From: Mycobacterium sp. NBC_00419
Lineage (GTDB): Bacteria > Actinomycetota > Actinomycetes > Mycobacteriales > Mycobacteriaceae
Length of the DNA: 64,000 nt
Direction: 5' to 3'
Assembly (NCBI RefSeq): GCF_036023875.1
Contig: NZ_CP107931.1
Span: forward strand, 248,001 to 312,000
The position numbers were made by a program, and so were the translations under genes. Below the pieces are notes generated by a model. The model did not search any database, was not told where the DNA came from, and worked only from the letters and a program-made list of their open reading frames with translations. The first letter of the stretch is position 1. Each line of letters starts with the position of its first letter. Below are positions 16,509 through 25,034 of the stretch, piece by piece.

Positions 16509-18089
16509 CTAGCCGGCCGACAGTGCGGCGAGCCGCAAAGAGTTCGGGTCAGTCACGACGTGTGCCTGCTCGACACCCTTGAGCCACGGTTGGGCGACCA
16601 TGAAGTCGTTGACATCGGCGATGTTGAGCCAGCAACCCGTCTTGACGGCTTCCTCGCCCGCGGTGGAGAAGTCGGCGGCGTCACCGGTCGGAAGACCCTT
16701 GGCCAGTGCTTCCGTGACCGCCGGTGCGGAGCAGCCGAAGAAGTTCAGGCCGCCGTCGGCATCCCAGGAGATGTGGCCCCAGGTGTAGGGCGACGGCGCA
16801 TCCGGCCAGCCGAGGTAGGTCATGATCTCCGGCGCGGACTGCCCGTCGGTGCCGACCCAGCCGTAGATCTCCGAGGTGGGATAGGCCTGCACCTTGGCGG
16901 TCAGTCCGGCCGCCGCCAGCTGGGTCTGCACCAGGTTGCTGATCAGCTGATTGTCGGGGTTGGACGAGTCGTAGCCGATGGTGACGGCCTTCTGGTCAGC
17001 CGGCAGCCCGGCCGCGATTCCGGTCAGCACGGACGGATCGTGGGTCACCGACTGCTTGCCGTACTCGGGGGCCATCACGTTCGCCGGGTAGATCTGCTCG
17101 GCCTTCTTGCCGCGGCCGAAGTAGGTCTGCTTGACCAGTTCGTCGACATCGATGGCCTGCATCACCGCGTTGCGGTTCTTGGCGTCGGTCATCATGCCCT
17201 TCTTGGGGTTGATGTAGACGAAGTTCGACATCATGGTCGGCAGCGAGTAGTTCGCGAACGACTTGTTGTCCAGGTAGGACTGCACCGCCGAGGACGGCAG
17301 GTCGTGCAGGATCGCGGCCAGCTGGCCGTTGTTGAACTGCAGCTGCTGCGCCGAGACGTCGGTGATCACCGGCAGCTCGACCTTCTCGAAGTAGGGCTTG
17401 GTGCCCCAGTAATCCGGGAATGAGGTGAGCTCGTACTTCGAGCCGACCTCGGCGGCGGTCAGCGTGTACGGGCCGGTGCCCAGATCGTGGTTGGTGAGGT
17501 AGCCCTGCGCGTGGTCACTGCCCGCGTTCTTCTGCAGGCCTTCCGGGCTGAGCATGCGGGGCCCGTACGGACACGCCAGGTAGTCCAGGAACGCCGAGTT
17601 CGGCGCCTTGAGGGTGACGGTCACACCGTAATCACCCTGTGTGGTCACCGAATCCACGTCGGACACCATGTAGGCGGGTCCTTGGTTCACCGCCGCCCGT
17701 CGGTCGAAGGAAGCCTTGACCGCAGCGGAGGTGAACGGGGTGCCGTCGTGGAACTTGACGCCCTCACGCAGTTTGAAGGTGAACACCTTGTTGTCGGGCG
17801 AGGCGGTCCACTCGGTGGCCAGCAGCGGCTGCAGCTCAGCCTTGTCGGTGCCGGCCTTGTACTGCAGCAGACCCTCGTAGGTGTTGGTGGTCAGCAGCAG
17901 GCCCTGTCCCGCGTAGTAGATGTCGGGGTCCGGCGGCTGGCCCGGGTCCTGCAGGAACGACAGGTGCAGCACCTTGTCGGTCGGCGCCGCATTCGGGGTG
18001 CTGCTGCCACCCGAATTGGAGCCGCCGCAGGCGGTCAGAGTGAGGGTTGCCGTCGCGGCGATCGCGAGGAGCGTGCGGATTTTCTTCAT
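16509..18089 (-). CDS. ABC transporter solute-binding lipoprotein, family 5
   Basis: A 526-residue protein with a lipoprotein signal peptide: MKKIRT, a hydrophobic stretch, and lipobox LTAC with the lipidated Cys at 21. Next comes a Gly/Ser linker and a family 5 (oligopeptide/nickel/opine type) binding domain with the signature KVFTFKLREGVKFHDGTPFT. It would capture the solute at the outer face of the membrane. Within an allantoin operon the ligand may be allantoin, another ureide or a purine-derived conjugate; family 5 proteins usually bind peptides, so this is unusual. It overlaps the isochorismatase gene by 4 bp (ATGA). Confidence 0.9.
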   Translation of the reverse strand: MKKIRTLLAIAATATLTLTACGGSNSGGSSTPNAAPTDKVLHLSFLQDPGQPPDPDIYYAGQGLLLTTNTYEGLLQYKAGTDKAELQPLLATEWTASPDNKVFTFKLREGVKFHDGTPFTSAAVKASFDRRAAVNQGPAYMVSDVDSVTTQGDYGVTVTLKAPNSAFLDYLACPYGPRMLSPEGLQKNAGSDHAQGYLTNHDLGTGPYTLTAAEVGSKYELTSFPDYWGTKPYFEKVELPVITDVSAQQLQFNNGQLAAILHDLPSSAVQSYLDNKSFANYSLPTMMSNFVYINPKKGMMTDAKNRNAVMQAIDVDELVKQTYFGRGKKAEQIYPANVMAPEYGKQSVTHDPSVLTGIAAGLPADQKAVTIGYDSSNPDNQLISNLVQTQLAAAGLTAKVQAYPTSEIYGWVGTDGQSAPEIMTYLGWPDAPSPYTWGHISWDADGGLNFFGCSAPAVTEALAKGLPTGDAADFSTAGEEAVKTGCWLNIADVNDFMVAQPWLKGVEQAHVVTDPNSLRLAALSAG

Positions 18090-18727
18090 CGGGTGGCTCC
18101 TTCGAGAAGCGGGTTGGTGAAAGTGGCGAAGGCGGCGAGGATCTCGTCGCTGGTGCGTACCGCGCCGGCCTGTAGGTATTCCATGGCGTCCAGTGCGGCC
18201 TCGTGCGCGGGAACCGACGAGCCGCCGACGCAGTCGGAGACCACCCGCACGTAGAAGTCGCGCTGATGGGCGTCGGCGAAGGTGTAGTGCACGCAGACAT
18301 TGGTCAGGCCACCGACGAGGATCAGCGTCGATGCCTTCAGCCCGGACAAGACGATCTCGAATTCTGTTCCGATGAAACCGGAATAGCGCCGCTTGACGAT
18401 GTGGAACTCGTGGTTGGGCCCGTTGAAGTCGGGGAGCAGGCGCGGGTGCAGCGGGGTGCCGGGCCTGCCGTCGACGCAGTGCGCACCTTCGGACCCGTCG
18501 AGTTCGCGACCGAAGTCGATGCCGCTGGGCCGGTGCACTTCCTGGAAGAACACGATGGGAATTCCCGCGGTACGGGCGGATGCGATCAACCGCTCGGCAA
18601 CCTCGATGCGGTCGTCGTAGCCGGACATGTGGGCGATGCCCATCTCGTCGGCGGGCATCCCGCCGCTTTCCTGCATGTCGACGACGACCAGCACGGGGTT
18701 GCCCACGATCAGTGGCTGTTTCGGCAC
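18086..18727 (-). CDS. Isochorismatase-family cysteine hydrolase
   Basis: A 213-residue protein with the catalytic triad of cysteine amidohydrolases: Asp17 in VVVDMQES, Lys near 111 in IVKRRYSGF, and Cys near 144 in GLTNVCVHYTF. The cis-peptide GG before the Cys loop is present. Family members hydrolyse N-carbamoyl groups, ureidoacrylate, oxamate or nicotinamide. In this operon a role in breaking a carbamoyl or oxamate end product is plausible, since no ureidoglycolate lyase or amidohydrolase is visible. It lies between transporter subunit genes, which ties uptake and hydrolysis together. Confidence 0.85.
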   Translation of the reverse strand: MPKQPLIVGNPVLVVVDMQESGGMPADEMGIAHMSGYDDRIEVAERLIASARTAGIPIVFFQEVHRPSGIDFGRELDGSEGAHCVDGRPGTPLHPRLLPDFNGPNHEFHIVKRRYSGFIGTEFEIVLSGLKASTLILVGGLTNVCVHYTFADAHQRDFYVRVVSDCVGGSSVPAHEAALDAMEYLQAGAVRTSDEILAAFATFTNPLLEGATR

Positions 18728-18732
18728 CTAAC

Positions 18733-19737
18733 TTATCCTCCTGTCACTGCGATGCGGGGGTCTGCGGCGGCCTGGAGCAGGTCCACGGCCGTATTGATGA
18801 ATACGTAGAGGGCGCCGAGCATCAGCGTCACCCCGGCGATCGCCGGGAAGTCGGCGACGGGAACGCTCTGCGCGATGTACTGCCCAATCCCCGGCCAGCC
18901 GAAGACCTGCTCGACGACCAGCACACCGGAGAACATCAGGCCCACTTGCAATCCGGTCATCGACAGCGCCGAACCCACGCAGTTGCGCAGCACATGTCGA
19001 GCCACGATCCGGCCCTCGGACAGGCCCTTGGCTCGCGCTGTGCGGACGTAGTCACTGTCCATGTCGGTGAGCAGGCACGACCGCAGCACCCGGCCGATGG
19101 CCACCGCTGGGCCGAGCGCGATCACCAGCGCGGGCAGGATCAGGTGGTGCAATGCGTCGGCGACGACGTCGAAGCGGCCGTGCAGCAGCCCGTCGACGGT
19201 AAGCAGGCCGGTGGGCCCGGTCGGCGGGTTGCTGATCGCGATGCGCCCGTTGGCCGGCACCCAGCCCAGCTTCTGGTAGAAGACGATCAACCCGAGGATG
19301 CCCAGCAAGAACATCGGTGCCGAGGAGCCGGTGAACAGAATGGCGCGTAGCACAGCCGATCCCCGCCACTTGAGGGTCGTGCTGAACGCCAGCAGCACCG
19401 CCAGCAGCAGCGCGATACCGAGGCCGTAGAGCGCCAGTTCCAGAGTGGCCGGGAAGAACGAACCGAGGTCGGAGGCAACCGGATGTCTGGTTCGGTATGA
19501 GGTTCCCAGATCGCCGCCCGCCGCCCCAACCAGGTAGTGCCAGAACTGGGTGAGGATCGGGTCGTTGAGGCCCAGCGCTTCGCGGCGGGCGGCAACCGCG
19601 CTGGCCGAGGCCTGCGCACCCATCTGGGCCTTCACCGGGTCGAGCGGCGAAATGTGTTGCAGCACAAACATCGCCCCGGTCAAGGCGATCAGGATGGCCA
19701 GCATGGCCGCCATCCGCGAGGCGACGAACGTTTTCAT
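18733..19737 (-). CDS. ABC transporter permease, DppB type
   Basis: A 334-residue integral membrane protein with about six helices. It opens with the DppB/OppB pattern (a first helix then HISPLDPVKAQMG, and ALGLNDPILTQFWHYL). The EAA coupling loop is YVRTARAKGLSEGRIVARHVLRN, which docks on the ATPase. It forms one half of the membrane channel with the DppC-type permease encoded 10 bp upstream. The gene lies 5 bp from the isochorismatase gene downstream. Confidence 0.93.
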   Translation of the reverse strand: MKTFVASRMAAMLAILIALTGAMFVLQHISPLDPVKAQMGAQASASAVAARREALGLNDPILTQFWHYLVGAAGGDLGTSYRTRHPVASDLGSFFPATLELALYGLGIALLLAVLLAFSTTLKWRGSAVLRAILFTGSSAPMFLLGILGLIVFYQKLGWVPANGRIAISNPPTGPTGLLTVDGLLHGRFDVVADALHHLILPALVIALGPAVAIGRVLRSCLLTDMDSDYVRTARAKGLSEGRIVARHVLRNCVGSALSMTGLQVGLMFSGVLVVEQVFGWPGIGQYIAQSVPVADFPAIAGVTLMLGALYVFINTAVDLLQAAADPRIAVTGG

Positions 19738-19747
19738 CGACGGCCTC

Positions 19748-20617
19748 CTAGCTCGTCTTCATCAGGTTGCGCAGGCTGTCGCCGGAGATATTGCCGATCA
19801 GCGCCAGGACCAGAACCCCCAGACCGGGCATCACCGGAATCCACCACTGCTGCAGGAAGTAGCTCAGGTTGCGGGCGGCGTCGGCACCGAGTTCGGGTGC
19901 TGGTGCCGACTGGCCAAGTCCCAGGAAGGACAACGCGGCCAGGGTGAGGATCAGGGTGCCGATGTCCAGGCTGGCGGCGACGAGCGCGTTGGGCACCGCA
20001 CCGGGCAGCAGGTGGCGCAACGCCAGCCGGATCGGTCCGGTTCCGGACAGCCGGGCCGCCTCGACATGCGGGCGCGCCTTCAAGCGGGCGATGTCGCCGC
20101 GAACCAGCCGGGCATAGAACGGCCACCACACGATCGACACCGCGATCAGGGTGTGGACGAAGCCGGGTCCGAGTGCGGCGACCACGGCGATCGCGAGGAC
20201 CGGGGCCGGAAGCGAGAGGAACGCGTCGGTGATACGCATCAGGGTGGCGTCCAGCCAGCCGCCGGCGGCCCCGGCGATCAGGCCGATCAGCCCGCCGATC
20301 AGCAGTCCGACCGCGACGACCACCAAGGCGGCGAACCAGCTCGAGCGCACGCCGTAGAGGACCCGGCTCAGGATGTCGCGCCCGATGCTGTCGGTCCCGA
20401 GCAGGAAGCCGTCCTTACCCGGTGCCTGCAGCGGCATTCCGACGGGAATCAGCGGATCGTGCGGTGCCAGCACGGGCACGGCGATGGCGACGAGGGTGAC
20501 CACGAAGATCAGCGACAGCCCGATCCAGTTGAGGATCAGGGCGCGATCCCTGGGCAGTGCCGCCAGTCGGCGTTCCCTGCTGCGCAGCAGCGCCGGAGCG
20601 GGTAGCGCGACGGCCAT
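19748..20617 (-). CDS. ABC transporter permease, DppC type
   Basis: A 289-residue membrane protein starting with ATG at 20617. It has the N-terminal DppC segment (PVLAPHDPLIPVG), the signature LGTDSIGRDILSRVLYGVRSS, and the EAA loop VEAARLSGTGPIRLALRHLLP. About six helices are predicted. The ATG shares one base with the TGA of the fused ATPase gene (TGATG), so translation is coupled. It pairs with the DppB-type permease. Confidence 0.93.
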   Translation of the reverse strand: MAVALPAPALLRSRERRLAALPRDRALILNWIGLSLIFVVTLVAIAVPVLAPHDPLIPVGMPLQAPGKDGFLLGTDSIGRDILSRVLYGVRSSWFAALVVVAVGLLIGGLIGLIAGAAGGWLDATLMRITDAFLSLPAPVLAIAVVAALGPGFVHTLIAVSIVWWPFYARLVRGDIARLKARPHVEAARLSGTGPIRLALRHLLPGAVPNALVAASLDIGTLILTLAALSFLGLGQSAPAPELGADAARNLSYFLQQWWIPVMPGLGVLVLALIGNISGDSLRNLMKTS

Positions 20618-22617
20618 CAGCGTGCCCTCCGTTCGATGCAGGCAACCTGGTGTGGGCTGCCCGGTGTGCCCTCCAGCCGGACGTCGAGTTGGGCGTCGGC
20701 GCACGCCTCGACGGCAATCGGGCAGCGCGGGTGAAATGCGCACCCGGTGGGCGGTGAGAGCGGGCTGGCGGGCTCGCCGGCCAGCACCCGGCATTCGCGT
20801 CCCAGGTCGGGGATCGCGTCGACCAATGCCCTCGTGTAGGGGTGCACCGGGTTTCCGATCACCTCGTCGGCGGGTCCGATCTCGACGATGCGGCCCAGGT
20901 ACATCACCGCGATCCGGTCGGCCACCACCCGGGCCACCGATAGGTCGTGGGTCACGAAGACCACCGACATGTCCAGGCTGCGGCGCAGATCGCCGATCAG
21001 GTTCAGCACCGATGCGGCCAGCGAGACGTCCAGAGCGCTGGTCGGCTCGTCGCACAGCAGCACCTGCGGCGGGATCACCGTCGCACGGGCCAGCGAAACC
21101 CGTTGGCGCTGACCGCCTGAGAGTTGGGCGGCCCGTGACTTGGCGACGTCCTGCGGCAGCCCGACCCGGTCGAGCACCTCGGCGACAGCGTCTTTGCGTT
21201 CACTGCGCGACATCGACGTCGCGCGCAGCCGCTCGCCGATGAGCTCGCCCACCGACAACCACGGCGTCAGGGACGCACCGGCGTCCTGGAAAACCATCTG
21301 CGGCCGATTGCCGCCGGCCAGCTCGACCTCGCCGTAGGTGGGGTTCTCCAGCCCGGCGATGATCCGCAGCAACGTGGATTTCCCCGAACCGCTCTCCCCG
21401 ACCAGGGCCACGGATTCGCCGTGGCCGACGGTCAAGGAGACGCCGCGCAGGGCCTGCAGCTTGCCCTGCTTCGGTGCGGACCGATCCAGCCAGCGGCGGC
21501 GCACCGTGAAGGCCTTGGTGACCGACCTGACTCCGACGGCGGGCGGTTGCTCCGATCCGGCGTCCTCAGGCTCGGCGAAAGCGTCGCCCAGTGAACCGAT
21601 CTCGGCTTCGAGGCCGGTCCGCATCTCCTGCGGGGCTATCAGGCAGGCGCTGATCCGGTCGTTGCCGACCGGCACGGGTTCCGGTGGGGTCGCCGAGCAG
21701 TCCGGGCGGGCCAGCGCACATCGCGGCACGAAGGCGCAACCGGGCAACGGGGCGGTAGGACTGGGAACCTGGCCTGCCATGGCCGTCAGGCGATGGTCGC
21801 GGGAGGTCTCCAAGGTCAGCCTGGAACGCAGCAGGCCATAGGTGTACGGGTGTGCGGGTGCCTCGAGAACCTCTGCAGTGGGCCCGATCTCGGCGATGCG
21901 CCCGGCGTAAAGCACGGCAATGCGGTCCGCGATCTGGGCCGCGACACCCAGGTCGTGGGTGATCAGCACGATGCTGCAGCCGATTTCGGTACGCAGCCGC
22001 TGCAGCAGCGCGAGCACCTGGGCCTGGACGGTCACATCCAGTGCGGTGGTCGGTTCGTCGGCGATGATGAGCTCGGGGTCGCCGGCCACCGCGATCGCGA
22101 TCATCACCCGCTGGCGCAGTCCGCCGGACAGCTCGTGCGGGTAGGCCCGCATACGGCGTTCCGGTTCCGGAATGCCCACGGCAGTAAGTAGTTTCAGTGC
22201 CTCTTCGGGGCTTCCTGCGACTTCCTCGACCTGCTTGCCGATTCGCATGGTCGGGTTGAGCGACGTCATCGGGTCCTGGAACACCGCTCCGAGGTCCAGC
22301 CGGCGGACCTTGCGCAACTGCTTGGCCGCTCCGGTGACCATATCGGTGCCGCAGACCCGCACGCTGCCCTCGACCGCGGCTTTGGTACCCAGCAGGCCGA
22401 GCATGCTGAAACCCAGCACGCTCTTGCCAGAGCCAGATTCGCCGACCAGGCCGACGATTTCGCCCGCGGCGATCCGCAACGACACTCCGCGGAGTGCGTG
22501 CACATCCTTGCCGGACCGGCGGAACGTGACGCGCAGATCGTCGACCACCGCGACCGCCAGGTCGTCGGATGCGGGCGGCGCATCCGTGCGGAGCGCAACG
22601 CTTGCGGTACTCGCCAT
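20617..22617 (-). CDS. Fused double ABC ATPase (DppD-DppF type)
   Basis: A 666-residue protein with two complete ATP-binding cassettes. Walker A is GESGSGKS at 59-66 and GESGSGKST near 403-411. Each half has its own Q-loop ([24 protein letters not shown]), signature ([16 protein letters not shown]) and Walker B ([22 protein letters not shown]). Each half ends with the Cys-rich oligopeptide-type tail ([24 protein letters not shown]), which in this family binds an iron-sulfur cluster. It energises the importer alone, without a partner. ATG 22617 is first in the operon; a GTG at 22620 is also possible. Confidence 0.92.
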   Translation of the reverse strand: MASTASVALRTDAPPASDDLAVAVVDDLRVTFRRSGKDVHALRGVSLRIAAGEIVGLVGESGSGKSVLGFSMLGLLGTKAAVEGSVRVCGTDMVTGAAKQLRKVRRLDLGAVFQDPMTSLNPTMRIGKQVEEVAGSPEEALKLLTAVGIPEPERRMRAYPHELSGGLRQRVMIAIAVAGDPELIIADEPTTALDVTVQAQVLALLQRLRTEIGCSIVLITHDLGVAAQIADRIAVLYAGRIAEIGPTAEVLEAPAHPYTYGLLRSRLTLETSRDHRLTAMAGQVPSPTAPLPGCAFVPRCALARPDCSATPPEPVPVGNDRISACLIAPQEMRTGLEAEIGSLGDAFAEPEDAGSEQPPAVGVRSVTKAFTVRRRWLDRSAPKQGKLQALRGVSLTVGHGESVALVGESGSGKSTLLRIIAGLENPTYGEVELAGGNRPQMVFQDAGASLTPWLSVGELIGERLRATSMSRSERKDAVAEVLDRVGLPQDVAKSRAAQLSGGQRQRVSLARATVIPPQVLLCDEPTSALDVSLAASVLNLIGDLRRSLDMSVVFVTHDLSVARVVADRIAVMYLGRIVEIGPADEVIGNPVHPYTRALVDAIPDLGRECRVLAGEPASPLSPPTGCAFHPRCPIAVEACADAQLDVRLEGTPGSPHQVACIERRAR

Positions 22618-22681
22618 CACCAGTTTGCTCCCGGGAGGGTGAGAGGGTCTCGGTGGCGGTGCTCGTCGATGAGCCACCAGC

Positions 22682-22695
22682 CTGTCGCTTGACAG
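22682..22695. promoter_or_regulatory. Dyad CTGTC-N4-GACAG, site 1
   Basis: A perfect 5+4+5 inverted repeat, 64 bp upstream of the fused ATPase start. An identical dyad type recurs at 22777-22790, with centres 95 bp apart, about nine helical turns. The likely binder is the TetR-family protein encoded at 22842. The overlap with a TTGACA hexamer (22690-22695) on the plus strand may be fortuitous. Confidence 0.5.
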
Positions 22696-22729
22696 TTTTG
22701 CGGCAGTGATGTCGCCGTTGGTGTCGCTG

Positions 22730-22771
22730 GCGTAACCAATACTTATCGGGGCGTAACCGATAGGTATCGCG
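22730..22771. repeat. Two tandem 21 bp repeats in the divergent promoter region
   Basis: Two adjacent 21 bp units (22730-22750 and 22751-22771) share 17 of 21 bases. Each starts GCGTAACC and carries a TATCG block at the same offset. The second unit also contains the dyad CGATA-GG-TATCG (22758-22769). A 21 bp period places both copies on the same DNA face, as expected for cooperative binding of a regulator. They lie between the two CTGTC-N4-GACAG dyads. Confidence 0.5.
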
Positions 22772-22776
22772 CGTTT

Positions 22777-22790
22777 CTGTCATGTGACAG
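22777..22790. promoter_or_regulatory. Dyad CTGTC-N4-GACAG, site 2
   Basis: A second perfect 5+4+5 dyad, extending to CTGTCA-TG-TGACAG, 51 bp upstream of the TetR start. A further half site CTGTC lies at 22804-22808. Together with site 1 it brackets the intergenic region, which suits repression of both divergent units by the TetR protein and looping between sites. No experimental support is visible. Confidence 0.5.
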
Positions 22791-22841
22791 AAAATCGCCA
22801 GGTCTGTCTTTTCGCAGGTGGTGTGCGCCACCATCGAACTC

Positions 22842-23537
22842 ATGGCGACACAACGGGCGGGGCGCCCGCGCCTGACCGAACAACGCAGGCCCGGTACGAC
22901 CGCCCGAGATGAGATTCTGGACGCCGCGGGGGAACTGTTCACCACACGCGGCTATGCCAGCACGTCTACCCGGGCCATCGCGGCCGCCGTCGGGATCCGG
23001 CAGGCCTCGCTCTACCACTACTTCAAGACCAAGGACGAGCTGCTGTCGGCGCTGTTGCACCAGACCGTGACGCCGACACTCTATTTTCTGGCTGAGCTGC
23101 GCACCGCCGATCCGCCGCTGTCGCCTGCCCAGTCCCTCCATGCGCTGGCCGCTTTCGACGGCGCCCAGCTGCTGACCTCGCGGTGGAACCTCGGCGCGCT
23201 CTATCTCTTGCCGGAGCTGCGGGAGGCCCGGCTGGCGACCTTCTGGACCGAGCGCGAGCGGCTTCGCCTGGGTTATCTGGATCTGAGCCGGGCGATCCTG
23301 GCGGACACCGGCGTGCACGACGATGCCGCGGATCTACCGTTTCGGCTGGTCGAGTCGCTGGTCAACATGTGGTCGGGCCAACCCCGGCCTGACCGCGTCG
23401 CGTTGCCCCACCACGTCGCCGATGCGTGTCTGCGGGTTTTGGGGGTGACCGGCGAGACTCTGTCGGCGCTGGGCGACACCACCCGTGAGCGGCTGACCCG
23501 CTATACCGAGGATGCGCACCTGCAGGGTGTCGGCTGA
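22842..23537 (+). CDS. TetR-family transcriptional regulator
   Basis: A 231-residue protein. The N-terminal helix-turn-helix (RDEILDAAGELFTTRGYASTSTRAIAAAVGIRQASLYHYFKTKDELLSALL, roughly residues 22-72) is classic TetR. The C-terminal ligand domain is unassigned. An ATG at 22818 is possible; MATQRAGRPRLTEQ at 22842 is more TetR-like. It is divergent from the 11-gene ureide operon and probably controls it and itself through the dyads at 22682-22790. The effector is probably a ureide or the imported solute (inference). Confidence 0.9.
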   Translation: MATQRAGRPRLTEQRRPGTTARDEILDAAGELFTTRGYASTSTRAIAAAVGIRQASLYHYFKTKDELLSALLHQTVTPTLYFLAELRTADPPLSPAQSLHALAAFDGAQLLTSRWNLGALYLLPELREARLATFWTERERLRLGYLDLSRAILADTGVHDDAADLPFRLVESLVNMWSGQPRPDRVALPHHVADACLRVLGVTGETLSALGDTTRERLTRYTEDAHLQGVG

Positions 23538-23564
23538 AGAACAGTGCGCCCGTAGGATCGGTCC

Positions 23565-25034
23565 ATGCCGTTGGCCGAGGGTGAGACGTTCGCCGGCTAC
23601 ACCATCCTGCGGTTGCTGGGCGTGGGCGGAATGGGTGAGGTCTACCTGGCCCAACATCCCCGGCTGCCGCGCCGGGACGCACTCAAGGTCCTACCCGCCT
23701 CGGTCAGCACCGACAGCGAGTTCCGGGCCCGCTTCGAGCGCGAGGCCGACATGGCCGCCACGCTGTGGCATCCCAACATCGTCGGCGTCCACGACCGTGG
23801 CGATGCCGACGGCCAGCTGTGGATCGCCATGGACTACGTCGACGGGACCGATGCCGCCGAACTGCTCCGCAGCCATCCCACCGGCCTGCCGCAGCGGGAG
23901 GTGCTCAACATCGTCACCGCGGTCGCCGAGGCCCTCGACTACGCCCACCAACGGCACCTGCTGCACCGCGACGTCAAGCCCGCCAACATCCTGCTGGGCC
24001 GCCAGGAATCCGGCGACCAGCGAATCATGTTGGCGGACTTCGGCATTGCCCGCTGGGCGAACGAGTCCAGCGGACTGACGCAGACGAACATGACGGTGGG
24101 TACCGTCTCCTACGCCGCACCCGAACAGCTGATGGGCCGCGACCTCGACGGGCGGGCCGACCAGTATGCGCTCGCCGCGACGGCCTACCACCTGCTGACG
24201 GGCTCACCGCCGTTCGCGCATTCCAACCCCGCCGTCGTCATCAGCCAGCACCTCAGTGCCGCGCCGCCGAGCCTGGCCGACCGGCGTCCCGAACTGGCCA
24301 CGTTGGACTCGGCCCTGCGCAAGGCGATGGCGAAGGAGCCGGCCCAGCGCTTCGACCGCTGTGTGGACTTCGCCCGTGCCCTCGGCCACCACATCACCAC
24401 ACCGCTGTCCGGTGATCTCGGCACCGACCCGGAGTCCACCCGGACCACCCCCATCGCCGACGCCGCGCCGTCCGGTGCCGAACCGCACTCCGCGGGCCGC
24501 AAGTCCTGGCTGCGTCCCCGGGTCCTGTTGCCGGCACTGCTCGGGGTGCTTCTCGTGGTGGCCGTCGCGTTCGTCGCGGGCCGATTCCGCGGTGAGGACG
24601 TGGTGAGCTCGGAGATCCGAGACTCCGCGACGACGCGGGTACCCACCAGCAGTCTCGCGCCACCGCCCACCAGCACGCCGACCACCACGACGACAGCGAC
24701 CACGCCGACGGCGGTGCCGACCGCCACCGCGACCGACACCAACACCGTGACGGTCGACCAGGCACCGGCAGCTGTCGTCGGGGCGCGCTGCGGCGAGCCC
24801 GGGGCCACCGGCACCACCGAAGACGGTGCCACCGTGTACTGCAGTCAGCTCCAATACACGAACCGCTACCTGTGGTCACGGCAGCAGAACGTCATTGCCA
24901 ACCCGGTGCTGACAGCTCCGCCGGCCGTGGCGCCGCCGTCAGAGGACGAATCCCCGGTGCGCATCTGCATGGCCGAGACCGGCCACAGCCGGCTGCGGTG
25001 CGCCGAGGAAATCCTGCGCGGCAACGGCGGCTAG
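23565..25034 (+). CDS. Transmembrane Ser/Thr protein kinase, Pkn type
   Basis: A 489-residue Hanks-type kinase. It has a glycine-rich loop [15 protein letters not shown] (18-32), the catalytic Lys in [18 protein letters not shown] (near 130), DFGIARW (near 153) and the activation region [15 protein letters not shown]. All residues needed for catalysis are present. A single membrane helix at about 322-342 follows a juxtamembrane linker. The outside part is a Thr/Pro-rich stalk and a small domain with four Cys (GARCGE, VYCSQ, RICMAE, LRCAEE), probably two disulfides. It does not carry PASTA repeats. Substrates are unknown. Confidence 0.93.
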   Translation: MPLAEGETFAGYTILRLLGVGGMGEVYLAQHPRLPRRDALKVLPASVSTDSEFRARFEREADMAATLWHPNIVGVHDRGDADGQLWIAMDYVDGTDAAELLRSHPTGLPQREVLNIVTAVAEALDYAHQRHLLHRDVKPANILLGRQESGDQRIMLADFGIARWANESSGLTQTNMTVGTVSYAAPEQLMGRDLDGRADQYALAATAYHLLTGSPPFAHSNPAVVISQHLSAAPPSLADRRPELATLDSALRKAMAKEPAQRFDRCVDFARALGHHITTPLSGDLGTDPESTRTTPIADAAPSGAEPHSAGRKSWLRPRVLLPALLGVLLVVAVAFVAGRFRGEDVVSSEIRDSATTRVPTSSLAPPPTSTPTTTTTATTPTAVPTATATDTNTVTVDQAPAAVVGARCGEPGATGTTEDGATVYCSQLQYTNRYLWSRQQNVIANPVLTAPPAVAPPSEDESPVRICMAETGHSRLRCAEEILRGNGG

